A DNA stretch of 52,847 nt from Wenzhouxiangella sp. GTDB lineage: Bacteria > Pseudomonadota > Gammaproteobacteria > Xanthomonadales > Wenzhouxiangellaceae. Where the stretch lies: the NCBI GenBank assembly GCA_007694055.1, contig RECK01000134.1:1-52847 (forward strand). The letters are read 5' to 3'. Each line of letters opens with the position of its first letter. Within the stretch, counting starts at the first letter, position 1. The translations under genes were made by a program, and so were the position numbers. Shown here one piece after another: positions 38,782 through 48,176 of this stretch. The notes under the pieces were generated by a model. It did no database searches. It saw only the letters and a program-made list of their open reading frames with translations, and was not told the DNA's origin.

Positions 38782-41700
38782 ATGGATCAACGCAATTTTC
38801 ACAAAACACCCCTGGCCGTTGCTGTCGCACTGGCACTGGGCACCTATATGCTCACGCCGGCCTACGCGCAAGAAACGGATTCTGATACCAATGATCAGCG
38901 CACTGAGGCCGTGGAGGAGTCCGACGATCTGGACAGGATGCTGATTACCGGGGTTCGCGGCAGCATGCTGCAGTCCATGGACCGCAAACGTGACGCCGTG
39001 GGCCTGGTCGATGCCATCATTGCCGAGGATATCGGAAAATTCCCCGACCAGAACCTGGCCGAGGCCTTGCAACGCATTCCCGGAATCTCGATCAACCGCA
39101 CCAACAACGAAGGCTCCCAGATCACGGTGCGCGGATTCGGGCCTGAATTCAACCTGGTTACCCTCAACGGGCGCTCGATGCCCACCCAGGGTGGACGATC
39201 TTTCGACTTCCTCGATATTGCATCCACCGGTGTCAGCGCCGTGGAAGTCATCAAGACCGGCCGAGCCTCCCTGCCAACCGGCGGCATCGGCGCGACCGTC
39301 AACCTGATCACCAACCGACCGCTTGATGACCCCGGCTTTCGGGCGGCCCTGATCGGCAAGGCCGTCCACGAGACCTCTTCCTCCGACGGTGACCTGGGCA
39401 ACCTGAACGAAATCACCCCCGAGTTTGCCGGCATCTACAGCAATACCTTCGCCAATGACACCTTCGGGATTTCCGTTACCGGTTCCTATGAGCGGCGTGA
39501 CAATCGAGAGGAATTCGCCGCAGTCGACTCATGGATTCCGAACTACGGCCTGGATGGCGGCACGGTGGACAACAACAACCAGCGTGCCGATGGCACCTGG
39601 TGGCATCCGCAGGATGCCGGTTACGGTTTTGCCGATATTTCGCGCACGCGCATCAACGGCCAACTGGCCTTGCAGTGGGCGCCCAGCGACGATTTGCGCT
39701 TCACCCTGGACTACACCTACTCCGAGCTGGATTTCCAGAGGGACCAGAACTCCTTCGGGGTCTGGTTTGCCAACCCGAATGTAAGCGCCACGGTCAACGA
39801 GCGCGGAACCGTCACCAACGTCACCCAGGTCGGCGGCGACTATGCCATCAACGTTGCCCGCGACCACACCATCAAGACCAACGATTCGCTGGGTTTCAAC
39901 GTCGACTGGCGCGCCACTGACAACCTGCGTTTCAACCTCGACGCGCACGACTCCCGCTCCCGGCTCAAGGGCGGCGGGCTGGGCGACGGCAGGCCCGGCA
40001 GCTCGGCCAACCTGATCGTGGGCAACACCTTCTGCGACTGGTGTGGTTCCGTAGACGGTGCCGGTCCATTCACGGCCACCATTGACGAGAAATTTGCGTC
40101 GTATTCTCGCGGCGGCATCCCGATCTGGGGGGCAACCTTCCGTGACACCGAAACCGGCGAGCCCCTGGACTTCATCCGTCGTAGCGACATGGGTTCGCTG
40201 TTTGGCCAGGCCTTCGACGTCCGCAACAAGAACGAGATATTCCAGGTCCAACTCGGCGGCGTCTGGGACAACTTCGATGCCAGCGCCATTTCCAGCATCG
40301 ACTTCGGCCTGAGCTGGACCGATCAGGAGTTCGTCAACCGCAACGCCTTCTCCGGCCTGTTGCCGGCAGGCTTCTGGCTGACCTCGGCCCAGTACTGGCC
40401 CGACGAGATCTGGGAGGACGCCAACTTCCGGGGTCTGCTATCCGATTTCGGCAACAGCGGCAATTTCCCGCTTGATCAATACTTCGTGCTCGACTTCAAC
40501 TCCCTGATTGACATCTGGGAAACGATTGACTGCGTCTCTACCGGCGATCCAGTCTGTAACGATGTGTACTGGCCATCCTGGGGTCCCGATTTCCAGGATC
40601 CATCCGGTAATCGTGGTTTGTTCTGGCCCGGACCGCTCGGCAACGCTACCGGCGCCGGCATCACCGAGGAAATTGCGGCCGCCTACTTCCAGGTCAACGT
40701 GCAGGAAGAAATCAATGGCATGCCCTTCAACGGCAGGGTCGGGCTGCGCATCGAGGATACAACCGTCATCTCTACCGGCAATGAAGTGCCGGCAGTCGCG
40801 GTGGTCTGGGTCGGCGGGGATGAGTTCGTCACCGAGTTTGGACCGTCGACCTTTGTCACGGAAAAGAACTCCAATACCGAATTTCTGCCCAGCGTTGATC
40901 TGGATCTCGGCTTCAAGGAAGACCTGATCGGACGTTTCTCTTACAGCCGCACGCTGACCAGGCCACCGATCGGCGCGCTCAGCCCGGTGCGGACCTTCGT
41001 CGGCAATCCGAACCCGCAGAATCGCGAGGCCAGCTCTGGTAACCCGGGACTGCTACCCTTTGTTTCGGACAATATCGATCTCTCCCTGGAGTGGTATTAC
41101 GCGCCCGGCAGCTATGCATCCATCGGCTATTACCGCAAGCATGTCAACAATTTCCTGGTTGGCACAACGGTCCGCGATTCATTTGAAGGCCTGCTTGATC
41201 CGTTCAACGGTGCCCAGGCCGAACTGGCACGCCAGCAGCTGGCCGAAGAGGGTATTCCGCTCAGCAACCAGAACATTTTCCAGCGCATCAACGAAAACCT
41301 GGGTCGTCCGGCCACCACGCCGGTCCGGGCCGAACCCGGTGATCCGCTGATCGTCTGGAATGTCGGCACCACGGCCAATGAAGAGCGCGGACGCGTATGG
41401 GGTTGGGAACTGCAGCTCCAGCACATGTTCGGTGACTCGGGCTTCGGTGTTCAAGCCAACGCCACCCTGGTCAACGGCGATGTCAAGGTCGACCGCAACG
41501 CCGTTGATCGCCAGTTCGCATTGCCCGGCCTGAGCGATTCCTACAACCTGATCGCCTTCTTCGAGAACGAGCATATCTCGACCCGAATCGCCTGGAACTG
41601 GCGCGATGAATTCCTGGCCGGCTTTGATCAGTTCGATTCTCCGGTTTTCGTCGAGGATTATGGCCAGCTGGATATCAATGTCACCTGGTATGCGACAGAG

Positions 41701-41835
41701 AACCTGTCTGTTTTCGTTGAAGGTCTCAACGTGACCCAGGAAACCCAGCGAGTCTACGTGCGCTATCCCGAACAGCTGCTGGCCGGCAACCAGTATGGGG
41801 CACGCTACAATCTCGGGGCCCGCTGGCGGTTCTGA
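38782..41835 (+). CDS. TonB-dependent receptor for carbohydrate uptake
   Basis: The protein of about 1017 residues is an outer-membrane receptor energised by TonB. It has a signal peptide (LAVAVALALGTYMLTPAYAQ), a TonB-box-like segment before LITGVRGSM, the plug domain (IAEDIGKFPDQNLAEALQRIPGI, VRGFGPEFNLVTLNGR) and a long barrel ending in YNLGARWRF with the C-terminal Phe. The plug phrases are those of the large TonB-dependent receptors from polysaccharide loci in Caulobacter and xanthomonads. I prefer ATG 38782, with GAGGG 8 bases before it; ATG 38767 is possible. Context makes it the glucan-oligosaccharide importer. Confidence 0.93.
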   Translation: MDQRNFHKTPLAVAVALALGTYMLTPAYAQETDSDTNDQRTEAVEESDDLDRMLITGVRGSMLQSMDRKRDAVGLVDAIIAEDIGKFPDQNLAEALQRIPGISINRTNNEGSQITVRGFGPEFNLVTLNGRSMPTQGGRSFDFLDIASTGVSAVEVIKTGRASLPTGGIGATVNLITNRPLDDPGFRAALIGKAVHETSSSDGDLGNLNEITPEFAGIYSNTFANDTFGISVTGSYERRDNREEFAAVDSWIPNYGLDGGTVDNNNQRADGTWWHPQDAGYGFADISRTRINGQLALQWAPSDDLRFTLDYTYSELDFQRDQNSFGVWFANPNVSATVNERGTVTNVTQVGGDYAINVARDHTIKTNDSLGFNVDWRATDNLRFNLDAHDSRSRLKGGGLGDGRPGSSANLIVGNTFCDWCGSVDGAGPFTATIDEKFASYSRGGIPIWGATFRDTETGEPLDFIRRSDMGSLFGQAFDVRNKNEIFQVQLGGVWDNFDASAISSIDFGLSWTDQEFVNRNAFSGLLPAGFWLTSAQYWPDEIWEDANFRGLLSDFGNSGNFPLDQYFVLDFNSLIDIWETIDCVSTGDPVCNDVYWPSWGPDFQDPSGNRGLFWPGPLGNATGAGITEEIAAAYFQVNVQEEINGMPFNGRVGLRIEDTTVISTGNEVPAVAVVWVGGDEFVTEFGPSTFVTEKNSNTEFLPSVDLDLGFKEDLIGRFSYSRTLTRPPIGALSPVRTFVGNPNPQNREASSGNPGLLPFVSDNIDLSLEWYYAPGSYASIGYYRKHVNNFLVGTTVRDSFEGLLDPFNGAQAELARQQLAEEGIPLSNQNIFQRINENLGRPATTPVRAEPGDPLIVWNVGTTANEERGRVWGWELQLQHMFGDSGFGVQANATLVNGDVKVDRNAVDRQFALPGLSDSYNLIAFFENEHISTRIAWNWRDEFLAGFDQFDSPVFVEDYGQLDINVTWYATENLSVFVEGLNVTQETQRVYVRYPEQLLAGNQYGARYNLGARWRF

Positions 41836-41858
41836 TCTCTCCATTGATCGAGCGTTTC

Positions 41859-41888
41859 AAGCCGCTGGCAACAGCGGCTTGCTTTTTT
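41859..41888 (+). terminator. Intrinsic terminator between receptor and halogenase genes
   Basis: A perfect 9-bp stem (AAGCCGCTG / CAGCGGCTT) with a GCAA tetraloop is followed by GCTTTTTT. It ends 16 bases before the halogenase ATG, so either the downstream genes are fed by read-through or an internal promoter lies at the end of the receptor gene. Confidence 0.9.
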
Positions 41889-41904
41889 GGCACACAAGGT
41901 TGAT

Positions 41905-43455
41905 ATGCAGCCTACAAGGAAAATCGTCATCGTCGGAGGCGGCAGCGCAGGCTGGATAACGGCCGGCTTGCTGGCCAGCGAGCATGGTTCGGCAGGTGAT
42001 ACGGGTATCACGGTCACCCTGATCGAGTCACCCGATGTGCAAACCATCGGTGTCGGCGAAGGCACCTGGCCAACGATGCGCTCGACCTTGCGCAGGATAG
42101 GTATTTCGGAAAGCGAGTTTGTCGTCAAGTGCGCGGCATCGTTCAAACAGGGCACGCGTTTTTCCGGCTGGGTCGACGGTGGTGACGACGATATCTATTA
42201 CCACCCGTTCTCGGCCCCGGCCGGCTATCCGGGCATCAACCTGGCACCCCATTGGCAACCCCATGCCGAGCGTATCGGCTTCGCCAACGCCGTCGGTACC
42301 CAGGCCCGGGTTTGCGATCGCCGCCTGGCGCCCAAGCAGGCCTCGACACCCGAGTATGCCCATGTGCTCAACTATGGTTACCACCTCGATGCCGGCAAGT
42401 TCGCCGAGCTGTTGCAGCACCACTGCACCCGGGTACTTGGGGTCAAGCACCTGCTCGACCATGTCACCGGTATCAATGGCCAACCCGACTCCGATATCCG
42501 CTCGCTGGCCACGGCCCAAAACGGTGACCTCGAGGCAGACCTGTTCATTGACTGCACCGGTTTTGCCGCCCTGTTGCTGGGACGTCACTACGGTGTAGGT
42601 CATATCCCCCAGGATCATGTCCTGTTCAACAACTGCGCGCTGGCCGCCCAGGTCCCCTACTCCGACCCAAATGGTGAAGTCGAGTCGCAAACCAATTCGA
42701 CCGCCCGGGAGAGCGGCTGGATCTGGGATATCGGCCTGTCGTCCCGGCGCGGCATCGGCTATGTCTATTCCAGCCAGCATGCCAGTGATGATCGGGCCCA
42801 TGACATTCTGCGTGATTATCTGAATCGAAGCCCCGGTATTGATCCGAGCGGGATCGAGGCGCGCAAGATCTCCTTCAGCCCGGGCTACCGCGAGCGCTTC
42901 TGGCACCGCAATTGCGTCGCCGTGGGCATGTCGGCAGGCTTTCTCGAACCGCTGGAAGCCAGCGCCCTGGTCATGATCGAGCTGGCGGCCACCATGATCA
43001 GCGAACAGTTGCCGGCCAATCGCGAGTCCATGGACATCGTGGCCCGGCGCTTCAATGAGAAGTTCAAGTATCGCTGGGAGCGCATCATTGACTTTCTCAA
43101 GCTCCACTACGTGCTCAGTCAACGGGCCGACTCCGCCTACTGGGCCGATAATCGTGCCAGCGAGAGCATTCCGGACAGCCTGGCAGAACTGCTGACCCTC
43201 TGGCGCCACCAGTTACCCGGCCCTTCCGACCTGGCCCAGGTCGACGAGGTCTTCTCGGCGGCCAGCTACCAATACGTGCTTTGCGGCATGGGCTTCCAGA
43301 CACGGCCGAGGATGAGCGCAAGCATTCGCAACCAGCGCGACCAGGCAGGTGCACTATTCACCGACAATGAGCGCATGACCCGGCGCATGCTGCAGCAATT
43401 GCCGGGCAACCGGGCGTTGCTCGCCCATGTGGCCGCAAACGGCCTGCCTGCATGA
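41905..43455 (+). CDS. Flavin-dependent tryptophan halogenase-like protein (copy 1)
   Basis: The 516-residue protein belongs to the flavin-dependent halogenase family (PrnA-like fold). It has GGGSAGW for FAD binding (residues 11-17), the catalytic lysine Lys81 in ASFKQGTRFSGW (equivalent to PrnA Lys79), and EPLEASAL with the conserved glutamate. The WxWxIP signature is altered to WIWDIG. Genes of this type often sit beside TonB-dependent receptors in polysaccharide loci, where their substrate is unknown; free tryptophan is not implied. ATG 41905 is preceded by AAGG at 5 bases. SapC follows after 13 bases. Confidence 0.88.
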   Translation: MQPTRKIVIVGGGSAGWITAGLLASEHGSAGDTGITVTLIESPDVQTIGVGEGTWPTMRSTLRRIGISESEFVVKCAASFKQGTRFSGWVDGGDDDIYYHPFSAPAGYPGINLAPHWQPHAERIGFANAVGTQARVCDRRLAPKQASTPEYAHVLNYGYHLDAGKFAELLQHHCTRVLGVKHLLDHVTGINGQPDSDIRSLATAQNGDLEADLFIDCTGFAALLLGRHYGVGHIPQDHVLFNNCALAAQVPYSDPNGEVESQTNSTARESGWIWDIGLSSRRGIGYVYSSQHASDDRAHDILRDYLNRSPGIDPSGIEARKISFSPGYRERFWHRNCVAVGMSAGFLEPLEASALVMIELAATMISEQLPANRESMDIVARRFNEKFKYRWERIIDFLKLHYVLSQRADSAYWADNRASESIPDSLAELLTLWRHQLPGPSDLAQVDEVFSAASYQYVLCGMGFQTRPRMSASIRNQRDQAGALFTDNERMTRRMLQQLPGNRALLAHVAANGLPA

Positions 43456-43468
43456 ACAGGAATACCCC

Positions 43469-44203
43469 ATGACCAACCACGTATTGCTCGACAACGTCAC
43501 CCACAAGCACCTGAAGATCAACCGCGCCTGGCGCCCGAACCAGGGTTACGACGTCAATCTGGCCCGCGTCTTTCCGGTCGAGCTGGGAGCCCTGCAGGCC
43601 GAGTACCCGCTGTTTTTCATCCGCAATGTGGACTCCGGTCATTTCGAGACCGTCGCCCTGCTCGGCTTCGAAGATAGCGAGAACCTTTACCTGGGCGATG
43701 ATCAATGGCTGGCCCGTGCCGTTCCCATGACCATCGAGCGCCAGCCCTTCCTGATCGGATTCCAGGACCAGGCCGGCGGGCCGGACCAGACCCCGGTCAT
43801 CCATGTCGATATGGACCACCCCAGCATCAGCGAGTCCGAGGGCACGCCGGTATTTCTTCCCCACGGCGGCGAAGGCCCGCTGCTGGAGCACATCAATACG
43901 CTGCTGGCTTCCATCCATGCAGGCCACCAGGCCAGCCAGGACTTTTCCCGCTTGCTGGTCGGCCTGGACCTGATTGAATCACTGGACCTGGAAGTCGAGT
44001 TCAACGATGGATCCCGGCACGCGCTCAAGGGCCTGTACACCATCAATGAAGAGCGGCTGCGCGCACTCAATGCCGATAGCCTGGCCACGCTGCATGAAAA
44101 AGGCTACCTGCAACATATCTACATGCTGCTGGCCTCCCTGCCCAAGCTGGCCGTACTGATCGAACGCAAGAACCGCCTGATCGAGGCTGCCGGGAGCGCC
44201 TGA
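43469..44203 (+). CDS. SapC family protein
   Basis: The 244-residue protein resembles the SapC family (PF07277), named after a Campylobacter S-layer-associated gene but of unknown function in most bacteria. Seen features are an N-terminal NHVLLDNVTHKHLKI segment, EYPLFFIRN, PFLIGF, and a helical end (YLQHIYMLLASLPKLAVLIERKN). There is no signal peptide or membrane helix, so it is probably cytoplasmic. SapC genes recur next to TonB-dependent receptors, halogenases and cupin-like genes, as here. The ATG at 43469 is preceded by CAGGA. The cupin gene follows after 3 bases. Confidence 0.85.
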   Translation: MTNHVLLDNVTHKHLKINRAWRPNQGYDVNLARVFPVELGALQAEYPLFFIRNVDSGHFETVALLGFEDSENLYLGDDQWLARAVPMTIERQPFLIGFQDQAGGPDQTPVIHVDMDHPSISESEGTPVFLPHGGEGPLLEHINTLLASIHAGHQASQDFSRLLVGLDLIESLDLEVEFNDGSRHALKGLYTINEERLRALNADSLATLHEKGYLQHIYMLLASLPKLAVLIERKNRLIEAAGSA

Positions 44204-44206
44204 TCC

Positions 44207-45220
44207 ATGAGCGCCGCCACCCATGCCATCGTGGAAGCTCATGATGTCCGGCTCGAACAGCTGCATGAGCGTGTTGCCGAGCTCAGCCACCCGGTGGTCT
44301 TTCGCGGCCTGGTCGAGCACTGGCCGCTGGTCAGGCAGGCGCAACAGTCTGCCGATGCGGCCGCCGACTACCTGCGCCAGTTCGACACCGGCGAGCCGGT
44401 CACGGCCTATATCGGCAACGCAGATGACGACGGCAGAATCTTCTACAACGACAATCTGACCGCGACCAATTTCCAGCAAACCGGCATGCCCCTGGACCAG
44501 GTGCTGGCCATGCTTGGCGAACATGCCGACAATCCCCGGCCACCGACCATTTACGTGGGCTCGTCGGCCATCGACCTGTGCCTGCCCGGGCTGGGTACCG
44601 ACAACAGCCTGCCGCGCGGTCGTTTCCGGCCCTCGGTACGCATCTGGCTGGGCAATCGCACCACCGTGGCCGCACATTACGATGCGCTGGAAAACATCGC
44701 CTGCGTGTGCGCCGGTCGCCGCCGCTTCACCCTGTTCCCGCCCGATCAGTTGCCCAACCTGTATGTCGGACCGATGGAGTTGACCCCGGCCGGCCAGCAG
44801 ATCAGCCTGGTCGATCTGAACCATCCCGACCTGGATCGATACCCGCGCTTTTCCGAGGCACTGGCCCACGCACAATCGGCCGAACTCGAGCCGGGTGATG
44901 CCATCTACATTCCGGCCATGTGGTGGCACCATGTCCAGGGCCTGTCCAGTTTCAACATCCTGATCAATCACTGGTGGCGGGAAGTCCCTGATCACATGGG
45001 CGCGCCGGTCGATGCGCTCCTCCATGCCATTCTCAATATTCGAGATCTGCCACTACCTCAGCGCCAGGCCTGGCGTGACCTGTTCGATCATTACGTGTTC
45101 AACTATTCCAGCGACTGCGTTGAACACATTCCGGAGCACAGTCGCGGCGCGCTGGGGACATTGGATGAAACCACCGCTCGCCGACTGCGCACGTGGCTGC
45201 GCAACAAGTTGAACCGATGA
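44207..45220 (+). CDS. Cupin-like (cupin_8/JmjC) putative Fe(II)/2-oxoglutarate dioxygenase
   Basis: The 337-residue protein has a cupin_8/JmjC-type core. The iron ligands are visible: His157 and Asp159 in AAHYDALEN, and His241 or His242 in MWWHHVQG, with the supporting block RRRFTLFPPDQLPNLYVG between. Proteins of this fold often hydroxylate protein side chains, so protein modification is a reasonable but unproven role. No signal peptide is seen. It lies 3 bases after SapC and 10 bases before the second halogenase gene, so the four genes are one unit. Confidence 0.86.
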   Translation: MSAATHAIVEAHDVRLEQLHERVAELSHPVVFRGLVEHWPLVRQAQQSADAAADYLRQFDTGEPVTAYIGNADDDGRIFYNDNLTATNFQQTGMPLDQVLAMLGEHADNPRPPTIYVGSSAIDLCLPGLGTDNSLPRGRFRPSVRIWLGNRTTVAAHYDALENIACVCAGRRRFTLFPPDQLPNLYVGPMELTPAGQQISLVDLNHPDLDRYPRFSEALAHAQSAELEPGDAIYIPAMWWHHVQGLSSFNILINHWWREVPDHMGAPVDALLHAILNIRDLPLPQRQAWRDLFDHYVFNYSSDCVEHIPEHSRGALGTLDETTARRLRTWLRNKLNR

Positions 45221-45230
45221 GTAGCCGACA

Positions 45231-46712
45231 ATGAACGGATTCAATCGCATCATCATCGTCGGTGGCGGAACCGCCGGCTGGATGGCAGCCGCGGCCCTGG
45301 CCAAGACCTTTGGCCAGCGCAAGCAGATCGAGCTTATCGAGTCCGACCAGATCGGCACGGTCGGGGTCGGTGAGGCGACTATCCCGGCGATCAAGCATTT
45401 CCACCTGCTGCTGGAACTCAATGAAGCCGAGTTCCTCAGTACCGTCAACGGCACCTTCAAGCTGGGGATCGAGTTCGAGAACTGGGGGCGCCTGGGCGAG
45501 CGCTACTTTCATCCTTTCGGCCCGCCGGGTGCCGATGCCTGGGCGGCCCAGTTCCATCACTACTGGCTCAAGGCCAAAACCCTGGGTGATACCCGCGGAC
45601 TGGCCGAGTTCAGCGTCGAGGCCAGCCTTGCCCGGGCCGGCAAGTTCGGCATGAATGGCGAACGCAAGCCCAACTATGCCTATCACTTCGATGCCGGTCT
45701 TTACGCCGGCATGTTGCGCCAGTACAGCGAAAAGCTCGGCGTGAACCGCATCGAGGGCAAGGTTGTCGATGTCAAACTCAATTCCGAAAGCGGTTTCATC
45801 GAGTCGGTCGTGCTGGAATCGGGCCAGGTCATGGCCGGTGATTTTTTCATTGACTGCAGCGGCTTTCGCGGGCTGCTGATCGAGCAGGCCCTGGCAACCG
45901 GCTGGGAAGACTGGTCGCACTGGCTGCGCTCGGATTCGGCCGTGGCCGTGCAGAGCGAGTCGGTCGCCCCGCCCATCCCCTATACCCGTTCAACGGCGCG
46001 CAGCGCCGGCTGGCAGTGGAAAATCCCGCTGCAGCACCGGGTCGGCAACGGCATCGTGTTCTGCAGCCATTACCTGGAAGAAGACCAGGCCCGCAAGCTG
46101 CTGCTGGACAACATCGATGGCCGCCCGATCAACGAGCCACGTACCATCCGCTTCCGCACCGGCCGACGCCTCAAGCAGTGGAATCGCAATTGCCTGGCCT
46201 TGGGCCTTGCCAGCGGCTTCCTGGAGCCGCTGGAATCGACCAGCATACACATGATCCAGAACAGCCTGATCCGTTTCATCAAGCTGTTCCCGGCGCGCTC
46301 GATCGAGCCAGCCGAAGTCGATCAGTTCAACAACGATGTCCGGCTCGAGGCCGAATACATCCGCGATTTCATCATCGCCCACTACCACGTCAATCAGCGC
46401 ACCGACTCTCCTTTCTGGATCGATTGCCGCGAAATGGACATACCGGACACCCTGCAGCACAAGATCGAACTGTTCAAGTCCAACGCCCGCGTCTTTCGCG
46501 ATCAGTATGAGCTGTTCGCCGAACAGTCCTGGGTTGCCGTACTGTCCGGCCAGGGCATCGAACCGGCTGGCTATCACCCGTTTGTCGACAACCTCAGCGA
46601 TCATCAATTGACCGAATTCCTTGTCGACGTCAGATCATCCGTCGCCCACATTGTTGCCAGTCAGCCCAATCATCAACAGTTTCTCGCGGCCTTAGTGAAA
46701 CCCGACTCATGA
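45231..46712 (+). CDS. Flavin-dependent tryptophan halogenase-like protein (copy 2)
   Basis: The 493-residue protein is a second flavin-dependent halogenase homologue with all canonical features: GGGTAGW (residues 11-17), Lys77 in GTFKLGIEFENW, the exact WxWxIP motif (GWQWKIPLQ), and EPLESTSIHMIQ with the conserved glutamate. It is clearly a different paralogue from copy 1. The substrate is unknown, and no flavin reductase gene is adjacent, although one could be supplied from elsewhere. Its stop overlaps the zwf start (ATGA), tying it to central sugar metabolism. Confidence 0.9.
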   Translation: MNGFNRIIIVGGGTAGWMAAAALAKTFGQRKQIELIESDQIGTVGVGEATIPAIKHFHLLLELNEAEFLSTVNGTFKLGIEFENWGRLGERYFHPFGPPGADAWAAQFHHYWLKAKTLGDTRGLAEFSVEASLARAGKFGMNGERKPNYAYHFDAGLYAGMLRQYSEKLGVNRIEGKVVDVKLNSESGFIESVVLESGQVMAGDFFIDCSGFRGLLIEQALATGWEDWSHWLRSDSAVAVQSESVAPPIPYTRSTARSAGWQWKIPLQHRVGNGIVFCSHYLEEDQARKLLLDNIDGRPINEPRTIRFRTGRRLKQWNRNCLALGLASGFLEPLESTSIHMIQNSLIRFIKLFPARSIEPAEVDQFNNDVRLEAEYIRDFIIAHYHVNQRTDSPFWIDCREMDIPDTLQHKIELFKSNARVFRDQYELFAEQSWVAVLSGQGIEPAGYHPFVDNLSDHQLTEFLVDVRSSVAHIVASQPNHQQFLAALVKPDS

Positions 46713-48163
46713 CAACCAAAACCGCCCAGCTGCTGGTAATCTTCGGTGCTACCGGAGATCTCGCCCAGCGCATGCTGCTGCCTTCCCTGCTCGGCCTGGA
46801 GGCCGATGACTTGCTGCCCGGCAATCTGCGCATCCTGTGCTGCGCGCGCAGCAATTTCGACACCGAGGACTTCCGAAGCCAGTCCAGGAAAGCATTGCAG
46901 GCCGCCGAATATCATGATGATGCGGCCGCCGAGCGCTTGCTTGAGCGTGTCGAATACCTGGCCATGGACCTGGGCGATGCGTCGTCATTTTCGGCGCTCG
47001 CCGAGGCGGTAAAGCGGCTGCGTGACGGCAACGTGCTGTTCCACCTGTCGACCGCGCCAAGCTGGTATGTCGCCATTTGCCAGGGGCTGCAGCAGGCCGG
47101 GCTGATCGACGCAGACTGCCGGGTCATGCTGGAAAAGCCGATCGGCCATGACCTGCCCAGTTCGACCGTCATCAACGACGGTACCGGCCGGGTATTCGGC
47201 GAGGATCAGATCTACCGGGTCGATCATTATCTCGGCAAGGACGGGGTCCAGAACCTGCTTGCCCTGCGCTTCGGCAACGCCCTGTTCGAGCCGCTTTGGA
47301 ATGCTCGCCATATCGAGCAAGTGCAGATCACGGTGGCCGAAACTGTCGGACTGGAAGGCCGGGCCGGCTACTACGACGACTACGGTGCCATGCGCGACAT
47401 GGTCCAGAATCACCTGTTGCAGTTATTGTGCCTGACTGCCATGGAGCCGCCTTCGCATTTCGATCCATCGGCCGTCCGCAACGAAAAGATCAAGATCCTG
47501 CGATCACTCAGACCGATTCACGGCGCCGACCTGGCCAGCCACAGCGTGGCCGGCCAGTACAGCGCAGGGGCAATCGACGGCAAGGCCGTGGGCAGCTATG
47601 CCGCAGAGGTCGGCAGCGATACCCGGACCGAGACCTTTGTCGGGCTCAGGGCCCATATCGACAACTGGCGCTGGTCAGGGGTGCCGTTCTACCTGCGCAC
47701 GGGCAAGCGCATGCCACGCCGGGTAACCGAGATCTACCTGCAGTTCAAGGCCGTGCCCCACTCGATCTTTTCAGCCGCGCAAGCACAGATGCAGCCCAAC
47801 GCCCTGATCATCCGGCTGCAGCCAGAAGAGTGCATTTCCTTGAGCCTGATGAACAAGACCCCGGGACTGGACCGCAATGGCGTCAAACTCAGCCAGGTGG
47901 CACTGGACCTGGACCTGCACAACGCGTTCGAGGACAAGCGCCGTCGCAGCGCCTACGAGCGCCTGTACCTGGATGCACTGGAAGGCAACGGCACGCTGTT
48001 CGTGCGACGCGACGAGGTCGAGACGGCCTGGGCCTGGGTCGACGACATCATCGACGGCTGGCGCGAAGCCGACATCCGGCCGAAGCTCTACCCTGCCGGC
48101 ACCTGGGGACCGAGTTCGGCGGTTGCCCTGACCGAGCGCCACGGTCATAGCTGGCGCGAATAG
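46709..48163 (+). CDS. zwf: Glucose-6-phosphate 1-dehydrogenase
   Basis: Zwf oxidises glucose-6-phosphate to 6-phosphogluconolactone with NAD(P)+. The 484-residue protein has the nucleotide motif IFGATGDLAQRMLLPSL, EKPIGHDL, the active-site signature RVDHYLGKDGVQN and the FYLRTGKRM block. Length is normal. It opens the Entner-Doudoroff gene set and overlaps the halogenase stop by 4 bases, so its translation is probably coupled to it. pgl begins 13 bases later. Confidence 0.97.
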   Translation: MTTKTAQLLVIFGATGDLAQRMLLPSLLGLEADDLLPGNLRILCCARSNFDTEDFRSQSRKALQAAEYHDDAAAERLLERVEYLAMDLGDASSFSALAEAVKRLRDGNVLFHLSTAPSWYVAICQGLQQAGLIDADCRVMLEKPIGHDLPSSTVINDGTGRVFGEDQIYRVDHYLGKDGVQNLLALRFGNALFEPLWNARHIEQVQITVAETVGLEGRAGYYDDYGAMRDMVQNHLLQLLCLTAMEPPSHFDPSAVRNEKIKILRSLRPIHGADLASHSVAGQYSAGAIDGKAVGSYAAEVGSDTRTETFVGLRAHIDNWRWSGVPFYLRTGKRMPRRVTEIYLQFKAVPHSIFSAAQAQMQPNALIIRLQPEECISLSLMNKTPGLDRNGVKLSQVALDLDLHNAFEDKRRRSAYERLYLDALEGNGTLFVRRDEVETAWAWVDDIIDGWREADIRPKLYPAGTWGPSSAVALTERHGHSWRE

Positions 48164-48176
48164 ACCGGAGACTTTC

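Noticed and set aside
42028-43209. A 393-codon open frame antisense to halogenase copy 1
   Set aside because: The sense protein carries the halogenase motifs; the opposite frame has none.
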